From Orthonyx spaldingii (taxonomy: Eukaryota > Chordata > Aves > Passeriformes > Orthonychidae): DNA of 64,000 bases. Position numbers and translations under genes: made by a program. Each line of letters opens with the position of its first letter. Position 1 is the first letter of the stretch. Of this stretch, positions 1 through 13,306 are shown piece by piece. The stretch covers positions 62,001-126,000 of the forward strand of contig VZTJ01001442.1 of the NCBI GenBank assembly GCA_013397795.1, in the 5' to 3' direction. Below the pieces are notes generated by a model, which saw only the letters and a list, made by a program, of their open reading frames with translations, had not been told where the DNA came from and did no database searches.

Positions 1-2522
1 CTACTCCAGCTGTATTTCAATATCTTTGCACTTTAAACTCGTGAAGCTCGTGAAGGTTGGTTAAACTTGAAGATTGTGAATGAGGTCATGAAACACGAAG
101 GATGTCACAGTGGTAGTTTTTAAATGTTTAATTGCTGGGCTAACAGCACTACCAAAATGTCCCCAAAAGGATTCCATCCATTCTTCTCAATGCTCTACAA
201 ATGATATTGCACCTTCTATGGTATTTACAGTAGAAGTGACAACAAAAGCCTGAAGACGTGATCTATATCAAAAAAGCCTCGAGGGCCTTTGCCTTGAAGA
301 GATCCCAATCTAAGTGGAAACCAGACACAATAAATAGAAATGGGTTGTAGGATGTGTGCACAGGGGTTTTAAAGCTGCAGTGAGGGATGGTGAGGACTGG
401 AGGGGGGATAACTGCAGAGCCATAAGCTGAAATACAAGTCTGGATCTTTAGTGCAGAAGATTTCCTGCTGTGCCCAGTGAATACCACTGAATAACAAAGA
501 ATGGCCACAAAAACAGCAGTGATGTCCTCAGGCAAACATATCATCCACGATTTCTCCTGCTTGTCCAACACACGGGGTTTGGAAGTATCTTTTACATGGA
601 TTCTAGTGCATAAGGTGGCTTAGCATTTCTATTAAAGGGGAGTTTGCAGGGCCAGGCAGGTTTTGGTGGGATTTCTTTCAGCCTGCTGACCATGGCACTT
701 TCATCCAATCCTTGATGGCTTTTCCCTCCTCCCAAGCTGTTGCCATTTGTGGTGCTTCTGATGGACAGCACAGGTAAGAGGGTTTGTCAGGGGAAGGCAA
801 ACAGGGCTGCAGCACAAACACTCTCACCCTGATGAGTAATTACACTGCCTCTGCCACGCCATCCATCTCCAAAGGCAAAAGGGCTGAGGAGCCCAAACCC
901 ACAATCCAGTGCTTTTTACAGCCAGGATTGACATCCCCAGAAAGTCAGAGAAAAATTGACCCTGCTCAAATGTTTCTCCTTTTTGGATTTTGAAGTTTAC
1001 TCATAAGAGCCAAACACTTCATTCTCAAAACTCCAAACTGGCTGTGATACAAGGAGAGCAAATTAACATTGGCTTTATATCTGGCAGGAGTTTTACAATC
1101 AGTGCTGCTTATTGCAATGCATGTCTGTAGTTCTGTCAAGCATTACTATTATCTGAGCCTGTTACTCCCTTAATCTATGTAATTCAGCCCACTATGGGCT
1201 TGCTCCAAGAAAAAATTATGGCAGTGGTAAAAAGGACTCCTTTAACTTCAGAGCATTCATGATCAATCACCTACACAGTCCTAATATTTTTAATACCAAC
1301 CTGTAGCTCTGTGAGAAACCACAGAAGCTCCTGCTTAGTGATGTAATTTTAAAAGTAATTTTAAAGAGTACCACCTGTCCTTGTAACGGAGTATATTGCA
1401 AGTGATCCTTATTTACTCAAATAAAACTTGACTGAATTCTTTTAATACTCTACAGCAGTTTCCACTGGCTGTCTTTGGTTTCTATGGAAACATATTCAAT
1501 TTTTATTTTGTCACACAGGACTGAATTGCTGCATAGACTCCCCATCCACAAATGGGTACTTGAACTCTTGAGTGAAATACCTCTACCCTCAGCTCCAGAA
1601 ATAAAGGTTTGTTGGGTACTCAAAGACAATTTTGTTTCCCAGCATGAAATGATTGGAATGGGGGAGAAAATTTGAATTGTCATGGCATAACCTTTAACGC
1701 ATCCTACTAAACCCTGCAGCTTGAGGATCTCAACAATTTCCCATCTTCTGGTTGAGGATGATATTAGGGTAAAAGAAACCATTATAAAGAGGAAGATAGG
1801 GTTGTTGTGGGAGAAAGCCCCATTTTCTTGCCAAGGGAGTCATTGCTTTCCTACTGATCTGCAATTCGATTGATTCTTCTACTTAAAACATTCTGCTGAA
1901 GTTGAGCATGGCTGTCAAGGTTGTTTCACAGATCTTTTAAATTTTGACCTCTTTAATATAGTTTATATTTTGGTCTTTTGTGGTTTGCACCATGAAAAAC
2001 CTGAGCATGTCTGTAGGCAGCTTGTGCTGGGGTAATGCTGGTCAGCGTGTAAAACACAAACCCATCAACATAAACCCGTTAGATGGAGCACAGAACAACA
2101 TCTGTAGTGCCAAGGCATAATCCCCCACCCCCAAATCTCGGTGTTTATCCTTCAGGTAATGCTGAAGTCAAGTCCAGTGCTCACGTGCAGGAACAGAAGG
2201 TGTAAGGCTGGCTGAATTCTGCCGAGAGATCTCGGAGAATTAATTCCTGTGGCCTTTCCTAAAGCACAAATCATGACTTGGAGTCAGGGCACTTTAGTTT
2301 AGGGACAGAACCATTGGACTTCTGATGAAATGGACACAAAAGTGAAGAAGAAATGATCAAAAGTGCAAAAGCCTGCTGCAGAAACCCGGCTTTAGCATTT
2401 TGGCAGCCAAAAGAAAAATAACATTTCTCAGCTCTCATACTATTCTGCAGGAAAATGACCATCTTCTTAATACTGGGAAGCATTTGTAAAAATTTTCTAC
2501 CTGACTAATTTTAATTTCTGTT

Positions 2523-2536
2523 TGGGGGGGGGGGGG
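2523..2536. repeat. Homopolymer G run
   Basis: About fourteen consecutive G residues stand in a T-rich context, followed by T-rich and ATTT-rich low-complexity DNA to about 2590. Read as BRINP3 transcript it is a C run. Confidence 0.9.
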
Positions 2537-5058
2537 CTTTGTTTTTTTTTGGTTTTTAAAAAACATTTATTTATTTATTTTATTTGCTTTTTATGTGATC
2601 TCTTTGGAGCACAGAGAGGCAATATCTTCTATAAACAAAGTGCTAATTATGAACACCTTGTACATAACAGTGACCAGGTTTTCCTCTAAATATCACAGGG
2701 AGATTTATTACTAATACATAAAAATAAAAGGTAGTCTGCCAACTTTTTTCTAGGGAAACTCGGCAAATACTGAGGAAAATATATCATTTACATTGTGCTG
2801 GGAATTGCCTTATTCTAGTCCTAGACCCAGAGCAGTTCTGGAGCAGCTCTCTCCTTCGGGAGGAGGGTGGAAGCAGCATGTTGTCCCCAAGTCAGATAGA
2901 TGGTAATGGATAAAAGATGGCTTTTCCTTCTTTTGCCAGTGATTGGTTCAGACATTGCACAGAGCTGGAATTCTTTTCCTCCTTGAGCAGAGATCTTTCT
3001 CAGAAGTGACTGATGGGTGAGACTTTCTGCCCCCAAGGGACACTGTGCCAAGGACAAAGAGACTCAAATCTCCACCTAAGGGTCACATGAGGTCACATCA
3101 CACTGAACTCAGAACTAGCACTCCGTTGCATCTTTCCTCCCTTTTCCTTTCCTCATCAAATACCAACCTTAAAACAGCAACAAAAACCAAAGAAAAGAGA
3201 AATCATGCAAAATCTAGAAGTGCAAATATTTGGGCTGACCCCTAAAACTGTGCTATCCCTGTATTCTGTGCAGATGCTGGGAGTCTTTTATTGATTTGTC
3301 TTTTCATTCTCTTACACTCAAAATGAATTTCCCATGCCTCAGTTCAGCTGAGAGAGACTTTCAGCCCGTTCCAGTGTGTGCTGAGCCACGTTGAAGGTCC
3401 CAGCCACCTGTGTAGTACATTTGCGGAACCTTTGAACAGCAGTGACTGAGCTGAGTTGTGGAAATAATCAGCTTCTCTCCTCAGGCTCCCCTACAAGGTG
3501 AGAGATTGGTGGAGAAGCTGTTTTAGACACCTCTCATGACTCTCCTGGTTTGCTGCTACAGGCGTGGAGTCACTGAGCAGTGAATCTAATTTAGTGCATG
3601 AGCAGCACTCAGGTTCTGCATGGCAATAACTTGCAAATACTTTCTTAGACACTACATTTTCAGGCTCAGGGAGCCCTCTCCAATTAAAAACAGATTGTCC
3701 TTAATAGAATCTATAAATGTGAACTAGAGTATCTGTTCTATTTTCTTTTGCTAGGTTTTTTTTCCTTTGTAACAAGTTTACCCCAACTGTTTTCAGCTTT
3801 ATTGTCCTGATAAGACAGCGAATTCCATTTCCTGCCATCTGTTGCTAAATTTGCAATTTTCCACAAGATCACTAGGTATATAGAGGAGGCAATTTGTGTT
3901 TGTTACTTTGGAGAACTTACTATAGATAGGCAAAATGATTCCTGCATTTTTGACTTGCCAAACCCTGTCCTGCTGGTTTGATTAATATTCTACTCCTAAA
4001 TTCCCTTCTTTGTGAGGGACTTTGTTGGTTTCCCAATTTCATCTGCTTATCCAAACTTACAGTTTTTTGTTTTTGTTTTTTGATGTGATTGTTTCTTAAG
4101 CTTGTCTTTTATTCAAGTAGTCTTTTGCATTCCCTATTAGCTGCTTGTGTGTCTGGGTTTGATGGATCATTCCTTTCAATATCCAAGGATTTGCAGAGAT
4201 GAGTCATTTTGTTGTAGCACTGTTCCAGGTGTTCTGCACCCATGTGAAGAAACATTTCCTCTTTCTGTTTACTCTTAAGTCTACACATAATTGCTTGTCA
4301 AAATTACACCTCCTTGACACTCTTCAAAAGCTGGGAAAGGTCGTATGAAAATCCATCCATGAGAATGGTGCTGGTAATTAACTGAGATCTTAAAGCAAAA
4401 GGAAGAACCAGTGAATAGCTGTTCACAAATTATTTGAAACTGAGGCAATTTTAGGAAAAACTGTGGCCATATATGAACACAGAGAGGTTCTCAGATGTGG
4501 AGGTACAAGGGAGATACTCACTGAGGGTAAATCCTCATGAGTTGGTTTCTGGTTCTGAGACTTAGGATAACCTCACTGCCAGTTAAGTGTTCTCGTTTGG
4601 GACCCCAAAGGAACTACTCATGCCTGTTTTGGTTTAATGTTGAGTGTGTTCCCACTTGGATTCTGAGGGAAAAAAGGCTTATTTAGCAGTGTTGTCTGTC
4701 TGTGCTCTCTGCCATTCTTATGCTATTTCTGCCAACAAGTTCTGGATGCATTCAGCTTATATCTACAAAATTTGGAAAGGGTCAGAATTATCAAGAACAT
4801 TGAGTTTCTCCATGTCTTATGAAAATAGGAAAATAGTCCATAGAATGGAGAAACTGTTGCTTTGCAATGTGAGCCCAAACAATCCATAGATTCACGTGGG
4901 AATTCAGCAATGAGAGGCTAATTTATAGGGAAACAGGACTTGCTAGTTTCAGCATTTACAGAACTGCTTTCTCTTTGAATCATTTTTATTTGTTTTTGGT
5001 TTTTTTAGTTATTTTTTAAAGAAAAGAGATTCCTGAAAAAAAATCTCCAACTATTATT

Positions 5059-5308
5059 TGTGACAGCACAGAACCTCTTTTCCCATGAGAAAATCTTTCT
5101 GTTTATGGTAAACAAAGATAAGCTGTTCAGAGCTCCTCGGGAACAGGCGGGAATGCCTGTGGCCAACCAGCCCCAGGGGGCAGAGGGCTGTGGCCAATCC
5201 TAGTGAGCATTCATTTTGTATATAAAAGCTGCATTTAAATAAATAATTCCCTTTTCTTGGCAATCGCTCTCGTGTGCCTCTTGTTTCGCCATCGGCTCGA
5301 CAGCGACA
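5059..5308 (+). mobile_element. Solo LTR, family A copy 1 (endogenous retrovirus)
   Basis: This is a 250-base element with TG...CA ends (TGTGACAGCACAG to CAGCGACA), flanked by a near-perfect 6-bp duplication (ATTATT on the left, ATTGTT on the right). Inside are a CCAAT box (5194-5198), a TATA box (TATATAAAAG at 5219-5228) and an AATAAA poly(A) signal (5238-5243), in the order expected for U3-R-U5. No retroviral coding sequence adjoins it, so it is a solo LTR left by recombination. It is antisense to BRINP3. A relative lies at 26223-26462 on the opposite strand. A 6-bp duplication is typical of ERV2/ERVK-type or alpharetroviral integration. Confidence 0.82.
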
Positions 5309-7049
5309 ATTGTTTTAACATATTTTTAAAAGCATAAAGAATCAGATTGTGTTTTAACCATAGACCACAATATGCTAATATTCATTTACATTATTTATCA
5401 TTCAAAGGGTTTTGCTAAGGTCGATATATTTGCATTAATCCTGCTTGTTTTGAGGTAAAGCAATGTCACCTGTTATTGTTTATGTCTTGCTGACCTGCTA
5501 AGTATTCCTTATCAAATTTATGTTCCTCCTAGCAGGATCTATCCTTTAAAGAATTTTAGGAGAACAGAAGTGGCACTGCGGCAATTAAATTATTACTATT
5601 AAACTACTGAATTATTAAATTAAGCTATTGAAAATAATTCAGTGTTTAGCTTTAGTTAAGTACACCATTATGGCCTCATAAATGTGTGCAATACCATATG
5701 CTTACAAATAAACAGCTGAAAAAAAGGAGATTTTCCACAGAAAATTAAGGAGGGGGAGGTGTTTAAAACACATTTAATATTTTCTATTATTCGTTCACTA
5801 AAAGTGTTACTTATCCATGACAAAATAAAAATTATTACAGGAAAGTTGTTTTCTGAGGCCATGTCAACAGCTGGTCTGGTCCTTAACGTACATCCTGAAG
5901 AACACAGAGTAGAGAAAAGTGGATTTAATGGGTATTATTATTCTATTAAAAGTAATAAGTTTTCAATAGCTAAAATCCTACTCAGTAAATTTTATTTGTG
6001 TAAAGAAATTTTAGAAATTTTTTAATTATTTATTTTCAATATTCTTTGTACTGTATTTCTTTGATATCTGCCAGACTGAGAGCAAGATTTTCTGCAGATC
6101 AATACAATTCCTGCTGCAGAATCAACCTGAATATTTTTAGATATGGATAGAGTGAAGATTAATGAAACTCAAGTATTTAATTACTGGTAAACTTTTTTGT
6201 TAAAAAAATTTTAAAAATATTGTCTGACAAATAACAGAAAAAAGGAATGGGAAAAAACTTCAGCCATAAGAAATTTCTTTTCCTGGGACTCAACTGGTCA
6301 TAAGTAATAGAATCAAGGAAAAATTGATTTTTTTAAAAAAAGCATTTTAATTGAGAGAGTCATTTTAAAGGAGAACCCTGATTCTTATGCCGTGAGATCA
6401 GTGGGCATCTTCCAGCTGATGCCAACAGCCCATTAAAAAAACTTCCTTTGTGATATGGTTTTCACATGACACATGGCAGCAAATCTAATTCCAGCTGGGT
6501 TTGAGCAGAGTTGAGATGGCTGCAAATTTTTATCTTGTAATTAGTGGGCAATGAGAGCCATAAGCAAAATACCCTTTTATGCAGAGCTGCTGATAGCTCT
6601 GCTAATGAATATCTCCTCTGTATCTGTATAGCTCCCACACCTCCAACCTCTCTCTTGCTGTTCAGGTCATCCAGCTGCTTGTGCACAGGTCCCAACACAG
6701 ATGTCACTGCCAGGACACTCTGGGCCACATCTTCAGGCTCAGATGTGCTTCTTAAAACCTTCTTCCCACTCTCGTCATGATGCCTATTGGTTTTTAACTT
6801 TTTTCTTTTATATATTCTCCATATTCTTTACACATACATTTGGAGCTCTGTAACCTATTATTGCATTCGTAGTGAGTTTTCCCAGTAGTTTTCCATGCCT
6901 TTTCCTAGGCAGGAAGACAAAACAAATTCCAGGGCCCCTATCCCATCTTGGTTCTCCCTGGCTACCAAGGCTGAAAGCAGCTCTTCAGACACATTTTCAT
7001 CAACAAAGTACAGCAGGTACCAAGGGGGGGACTCCAGAGAAGGGGCTTG

Positions 7050-7275
7050 ACCTGGGGGGAATTACATCATCACCTGTGCTCCTAAGTGGTGGTTTTTGTC
7101 AATTATGCTCATTTACCAAACTTATAAAGCTGTATTCACCCCTGTGGGGGTGGGCTTTTGTGGACACTCTTCCATGGCTGCCCCTGGGGGCCTCCAAATA
7201 AAGATCCACCTATATATTACCTCCTATACTAAAAACTATCTTGAGTTTCTTTTCCAGGTTGGGAAAAAGGCAACA
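7050..7275 (+). mobile_element. LTR-like segment (3' part), family unknown
   Basis: A TATA-like box (CTTATAAAGC at 7121-7130) is followed about 70 bases later by an AATAAA signal (7197-7202), and then by a U5-like stretch ending in CAACA near 7275. The GC-rich region between them and the spacing are those of an avian LTR. The left end is not defined; similar-looking sequence may extend back to about 6880. No second copy occurs in the window, so the call rests on layout alone. Confidence 0.42.
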
Positions 7276-8351
7276 GTCATGGCCCTGGGGCTCAGGGGAC
7301 AGTGACAGCTGTAACTCTGTTGCTCAGGTCACCAGTGCCCAGCCCCAGCTGCCCCCAGCCCCAGCCATGCCTTTCACCCTGCACAGCCCACCTGGGCCTC
7401 AGGAGTCCAGCAAATATTCTCTTCATGCACTCCATGCTCAGCCGAGTATTTAGACCTCTTCCAGTGTTTTTGTGTTGACCCCAATGTCCCTGACACAGCT
7501 TTCCAGCTTTTTATACTCCTCGTCCTCCTTGAAGGGTGAATTCCACAGAGGAGGAGGGAGTTTCTAGGCAGTACATTTCCTTGTGTAAGAACACGGGTGC
7601 TGTTAAGACTCCAGCCATCGTGTAGCTATTCACAAGTGCTATGCTACAATAATCTACTTTTATGGGAGTTTGGAAGATGAATATAAAATAACATAATCCC
7701 CAGCTGTGCTGTTATGTGCAAAGCCATCCCATTAATCACACTCAGTTTTACTTTACAGCTTAAAGGTATGCAAAGTGTTGCTGCCACTCAGGTGCCTTAG
7801 CACTGGCAGTTGCACACCTTAACTGCATTTTAAAAGCTATCTTCTCAAGAAATTAAGCACTCAATCTTTTCCTTTCCTCCAGTGGAAATGGTAATTCAGC
7901 ACCTTCTGATGTCAACAACATATGCAGAGCCGACTAAAACTCTAGGGGAGCAAATGAAACCTCAGCACGGTGACAGCTTCCAGGCCTGAATATAACATGT
8001 TAATCACGTAAGTTAAACCCAAAAGTAGTTCAACAATTCTGTTTCCTTACAGATTATCTGAACTGATCTAGGATCTACATTTTTCATGAGGCTACTGAGC
8101 ACAAATAAAAGTATGTGGCAAACTCACATCATTATGGGGACAATTGATTAGGTTATTTGGGGTTCACAAGCATGAATTCCTGCTAGACTGGATATTGGCC
8201 ATAAAGACATGAAATTCTTCTTAAGGCCTGTGGGAGCTTGCAGATCACAGAACAAGTGATATTTAGAGCTGCTCACTTCTTTCCTGGAGCTGAAAGCATT
8301 GATGGGATGGTTGGGTTTGAATTGTGAGCAAGCGATTGAGTTTAGATCTCA

Positions 8352-8600
8352 AAAAAAGATCTAGATTAGGCATAAGGAAAAAAATCCTCCCTGTGAGGGT
8401 GGGGAGGCCCTGGCACAGGGTGCCCAGAGAAGCTGTGGCTGCCCCTGGATCCCTGGCAGTGTCCAAGGCCAGGCTGGACACTGGGGCTTGGAGCAGCCTG
8501 GGACAGTGGAAGGTGTCCCTGCCCACGGCAGGGGTGGCACTGGATGGGCTTTAAGATTCCCTCCAACCCAAACCATTCCATGATTCCCTGATTCTGTATG
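8352..8600 (+). mobile_element. CR1 LINE 3' end
   Basis: The sequence shows the CR1 3' terminal order: GAGGGTGGGGAGGCCCTGGC, then a VPREAVAAPGSLAV-type reading, CTGCCCACGGCAGGGG, CCAACCCAAACCATTCCATG and the octamer-like tail GATTCCCTGATTCTGTATG. It is near-identical in its core to the copies at 13104-13306 and 59566-59890, so all three are probably one young subfamily. Confidence 0.92.
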
Positions 8601-11600
8601 ACAAGGTCAGGAAGAGAGGAAACAACTGTAACTGGTTACTACTTTTTACCTGATAGCTGGAAATCTAATTTTCTACTACATCATCAAGGCAGTACGTCAG
8701 ATCAGACCCTTGGAAATCATGTGAAGCAGCCTCTTCTTCCAAAGTGTGGAAAGTTCTGTGACTGAGGGATCAATCTGTGATGTACCCCCCTGAAATAAAG
8801 CTCCTCAGAGACTAAAAGCAGAAACCACAAGTCAGGGCAGTTTTATAAAGTTCCAAAGGATGGGTTTGAGAAACCATTTATAACCTTTTTTTTTAAGAGG
8901 CAATCTTCTGTGCATCTTAACTTGTATGCTCAAGAAGTTTTTACTTGACAATTTTGAAGGAAAATTGTATACTTTTGTTAAAGAGTTTTGCAAATGCTCT
9001 TTTATCATACGTAAACATGAATATGATTTTGTGTGCTCAGTGTTGTATATTTTATATCAATTATTAGGGATTATGATCTGCAAAGGAATTTCTGGTTGTG
9101 ATTACTATTAGGATTAGATATTTAAACTAAGAATTGCATAAAAATTTTGTGAATTTCACGGACACAGGACACCAGTTCCATGTCACCCTCACTGTTGTAC
9201 ACAGGGTAACAAGAATATAGTGAATGTTCTTGCAAACTTCAAAGGTGAAATAGACTAAATAGGTTTTTTGTAAAATAAATTGGGAAGTTCGGGTGAGATG
9301 TGTGATGCCATAGATCATGAGCCTTGCAATGTCATGGATTTCACAAATGCATGGCACCATTCATTTGAATTTGTCTATAGAGCTCTATAACCAGATGACT
9401 GTCTGCTATTCAGCAAAAAAAAAGAAGAAACAGGCTCTGGAGTCATTATTTGCCAAGATTCACAGGTGCCTCCTGTAGAAACCCTCTTTACAAAGCTTCA
9501 CTGCTCTGTGTCAGGACACAAATCTCTATTCAGTGCAGAGAAATTCTGCCTTTCACGGACAGAGGGGCTATTTTTGCCTTTGAAGTTAATCCAACCCTAA
9601 GTTGCAGCAACACTTGGAAACCCAGATGCAGACATTCTGTATAGACTTCCTTTTAAATATTCATGGCTGGAAACCTGCTTCTCTACTTTTATCATTCAAA
9701 GCTGAGGATTCTGACTTTTATGGACTTTTACTCTTCTCTTCATCCACAAGTAAAATGTTTTCTCTCCCACACAGTTGATGTTATATCCAAAGGTGGATAT
9801 ACATAGAGGAATATGCAGCAGATGGCCAGCAGAAGAAATAAAAAATCACTTAATGTGGAACAACCTCATACCAGTGGCAAGACTCATTAAACCGTGGGCT
9901 GGACTCAGCAAGACAGAAACTGCTGCTCAAGGGTTTTGCGAGGTATCGAGGGCTAAATTGATGAAACAGAAAGTCTGCATGCTGGCCTGGGATTTGCTAC
10001 ATTGGTCTCTGCTCAGAGCTTATTTAACTGAAGTTTTGTCAAGGAAGGCTGGGCCAGCCCCGTCAGCAGCTCAGCTTTCCATTCCCAGTGCCTTGCTCCC
10101 ATCTTGGGCACATTTGCCAACTGTCTCGTTTATATTTATACTCCATCTTAGCCATCACTCCAGGAATGATCCAACCCAGTAGTGCTTGCTGCAGATAAAG
10201 CACTGATGAAGCAATCTACACAGATGGTAAGCTATCAACTTACATTAAAAAAATCATCACTTATTGTTCCCATTTTTTTCCAAAATTAAGGCAGTTTTGT
10301 TCAAAAATCTGTGGAGTAATATATGCACAGTTTCAAGGACACGATGCCTTTGGGCTCTTCTAAGGCCAATTAAAGAATTGTTTAGGATTTCATCTTAACT
10401 ATTAACGCTCAGTTTCTTAAATTTGGAAGATTTTAAAAAAACCCACAACAAATTAATAAAAGTTTAAGATAATGCTCCTGATTTGGGTTCCTATTGGAAA
10501 TATCACTGTTTAAAATAAGGAATGGAACACAATCCAATAACAATGTGTATAATGTGTATAATGAACACAATCTAAGCCATGTTGATAGAGATTTCTAATG
10601 CTTTTTAAAAGGAAATGCCTTTCAAAAAGTTAACTTCATTCCAAATTTCTTTTTTAACACAAAGACGTACATTGATTTCAATTAATGTAATAAATGCTGA
10701 TGTTTGATGTACTTTTATGTAACAGGAGAGGTTTGAAGGCATATTGAAGATTTTCCTGTCATATGAGTAAGACAGGAACTAATTATCTAAGAATCTGAAT
10801 GACTGAAAAACCATATAGGAAAATACTTTAAAAAATACTAAAACTTTGGTTTTCTTTTATAACAAAACCTGGAGAAAATAAATTTCGTGGTGAATATGGC
10901 AGCAGCTTCGCAATGGGAAAAAAAAGCCTGCCTTTCTGTAAAGGTTGTAATTGCATTTATAGTTTCTTGAGTTTTAAGCAAATAGATTCATTGCGAAGTA
11001 AGCAAAGAGAAGGCGACTCTGGGTAGAATTCAGAGAAGGCTTTAGTCTGGTTTGGATTATCTTCTTACTTTAATATCTCAACAATTGAGAGAAGTCAGTT
11101 ATTAAAGATAATAAAATATAACTGTGTTAGAAAGTTAACAAGTGTCACCTTTTGTCTGGAGTGCCATTAGTTCTGCTCCTTGCAATAGGAAAGTCCTTTA
11201 TTTTATACTCACCGTCACCTATCATTTCAAAGATGGGTTTCTAGAAGTCTGATAATATTCTCACTGAGATAAATTCCTTACAAATTAATTGGAATTAATG
11301 CCTTCTGCAGCTGTACTGCATCATCTGCTACTTGGGGGGGGGGATTTTGTAATGATCTGTGCTCATCCACTTTAAACTATTGGCCTGATTGTATCTTGTT
11401 AATATGTCCCAGAGCCCAAAATAAGGGGTAAGCAGACTGTATGTTCTGAATCAGCATTGCCTTCCTGGGATAGATCACATGGGATCCCAGGATGTGATTT
11501 CTGTGAGTTCCTCGTATGAATTCTGATGCCTTTCTGTGGAAAAAAAACCCTTCCAGCCTTTTCCTGCAGAGCTGTGGGTTGAAGCCATGGGACACAGATG

Positions 11601-12009
11601 TCTTGGACATTTGATTTTCTCTTTGTCATTGGTCATTATGCAGTTGTAGGATAAGGAGACAACTGTTTAATTCCAAAACACTGGTCAGGATGTAATGTGG
11701 AGGAAGGAAACTTGATAGCAAGGCAATCCTGTTTTCATTTCAAAGGTTGCTTTAAGGCCCTGATCTCCTTCACTTGTTGGTGCAATAAAATTCATTTGCA
11801 TCCTCTCAGCCTGAAGCTTTTCTGTTTCCTGCCTAAAAATGACTCTAAAATTGATTATGGGTTGTTTTTTTCTTTAAGAACATTGCTGATAACACAGTGC
11901 TTTATGGTCATTTTCTGAGGTATATTTGTGGCACTCCTCCAAAAGAATAAAAATACGGGAAATTTGCATCAGTGTAGGTCTATGCCTTTTGTACAATAAG
12001 AAAGGACAG

Positions 12010-12120
12010 GGAGGATGGAGCTGGAAGGTACTTGGAGCAACCTGGTCTGCTGGAAGGTATTCCCTACTCATGGCAGGGCATGGAATTGGGTCAGCTCTAA
12101 GGTCCCTTCCCACACAAACT
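12010..12120 (+). mobile_element. CR1 3' fragment
   Basis: The short remnant has the CR1 3' order: GGAGCAACCTGGTCTGCTGG, a CATGGCAGGG block and AAGGTCCCTTCC. The terminal octamers are missing and the divergence is high, so it is an old copy. Confidence 0.75.
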
Positions 12121-13103
12121 CCCCAGGACTGAAGGATTTGGATTTGTCTTTGTCGGAGTCCCTGGGGCTACATCGAGCCTGTGAGGAATCTGTCAGGGAT
12201 GTAAATGTTCTGGCAACACAGAACCTGAGGTGAATCCCTCCACAGCAAAGCTTTTCCCTGGGTGACACCTGTGCACACAGCAGAGAATAAAACAACACCG
12301 GGGTTGTTGTTTATCACGGACCTGCTCTCACCCCTGCAGCTGCCAGCCCTCCCACGGAAAGGGGACAGATGCTGGCACCACAGTGCAAGCCTGGCCCTGC
12401 TGCTGATTCCTCTCCCTCTGGGAGCACAGAGGGCTGGATGCTCCTGGGCTGTCTGCCTGGCACCTCTCTAAGGCAAAAAATTCATTCCAAAACTGGGGAA
12501 GGCAGGAAGGGAGAAGGACAAAGGGAGGGGGTGAAAGCAGAGGTGTCATACCCCTGGCTGGCAGCAGAGATGTTGATATTGTTCCTCTGGGTAAATCAAT
12601 GCACATCATCTTTACCAGTCTGGATACAGCTACACACATGAGATACCAGTAATGAATTCTTAATTTGAAAATTTTGATTTTTCAGAGGCTTCTTTATGTT
12701 TCTAAAAAAATTAACTTCTCTTGTATATAATTTTTTCCAATGTTTTGTTCATAAATTATGCTTGAAAGCACCCATAGTAATTATGCACAAACTGAATTCT
12801 TATCTAACAGTTCAATTTCAGAAAATCAAATGTTTGCCTACCCTTTACCCTTCAATTTCTTTCTATCCATTTATTTTGCTCTTATCAAGAGCATATGAGA
12901 GAATAAAGAGAACATATTATACCAAAAATTAAGGAATTCTGCTTTATAAAAGACATAATAGATTGTAAATAAGGAAGAATTATTAACTTTTGCTAATTAT
13001 GAATCGGACATATATGAGTTATTTCTTTCTTTGTGTTGCAAATGGAAAAACAGCCTAGTAGGAATCAGTCATATGAAACTTGGCATAAATCTTTTCATAA
13101 ACT

Positions 13104-13306
13104 CATGGAATGGTTTGGGTTGGAAGGGACTTTAAACCATATCCAGTGCCACCCCTGCCGTGGCAGGGACACCTTCCACTGTCCCAGGCTGCTCCAAGCC
13201 CCAATGTCCAGCCTGGCCTTGGACACTGCCAGGGATCCAGGGGCAGCCACAGCTTCTCTGGGCACCCTGTGCCAGGGCCTGCCCACCCTCCCAGGGAAGG
13301 ATTTAT
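13104..13306 (-). mobile_element. CR1 LINE 3' end
   Basis: It is the reverse complement of the standard CR1 tail, beginning CATGGAATGGTTTGGGTTGG on the plus strand and continuing through the GGGACACCTTCCACTGTCCC block to TCCCAGGGAAGGATTT. It is inverted relative to the close copy at 8352-8600. Confidence 0.92.

Noticed and set aside
9775..10182. 135-codon open frame on the plus strand
   Set aside because: I recognise no domain, it is a single exon with no promoter or poly(A) context, and frames of this size occur by chance in a 64-kb window.
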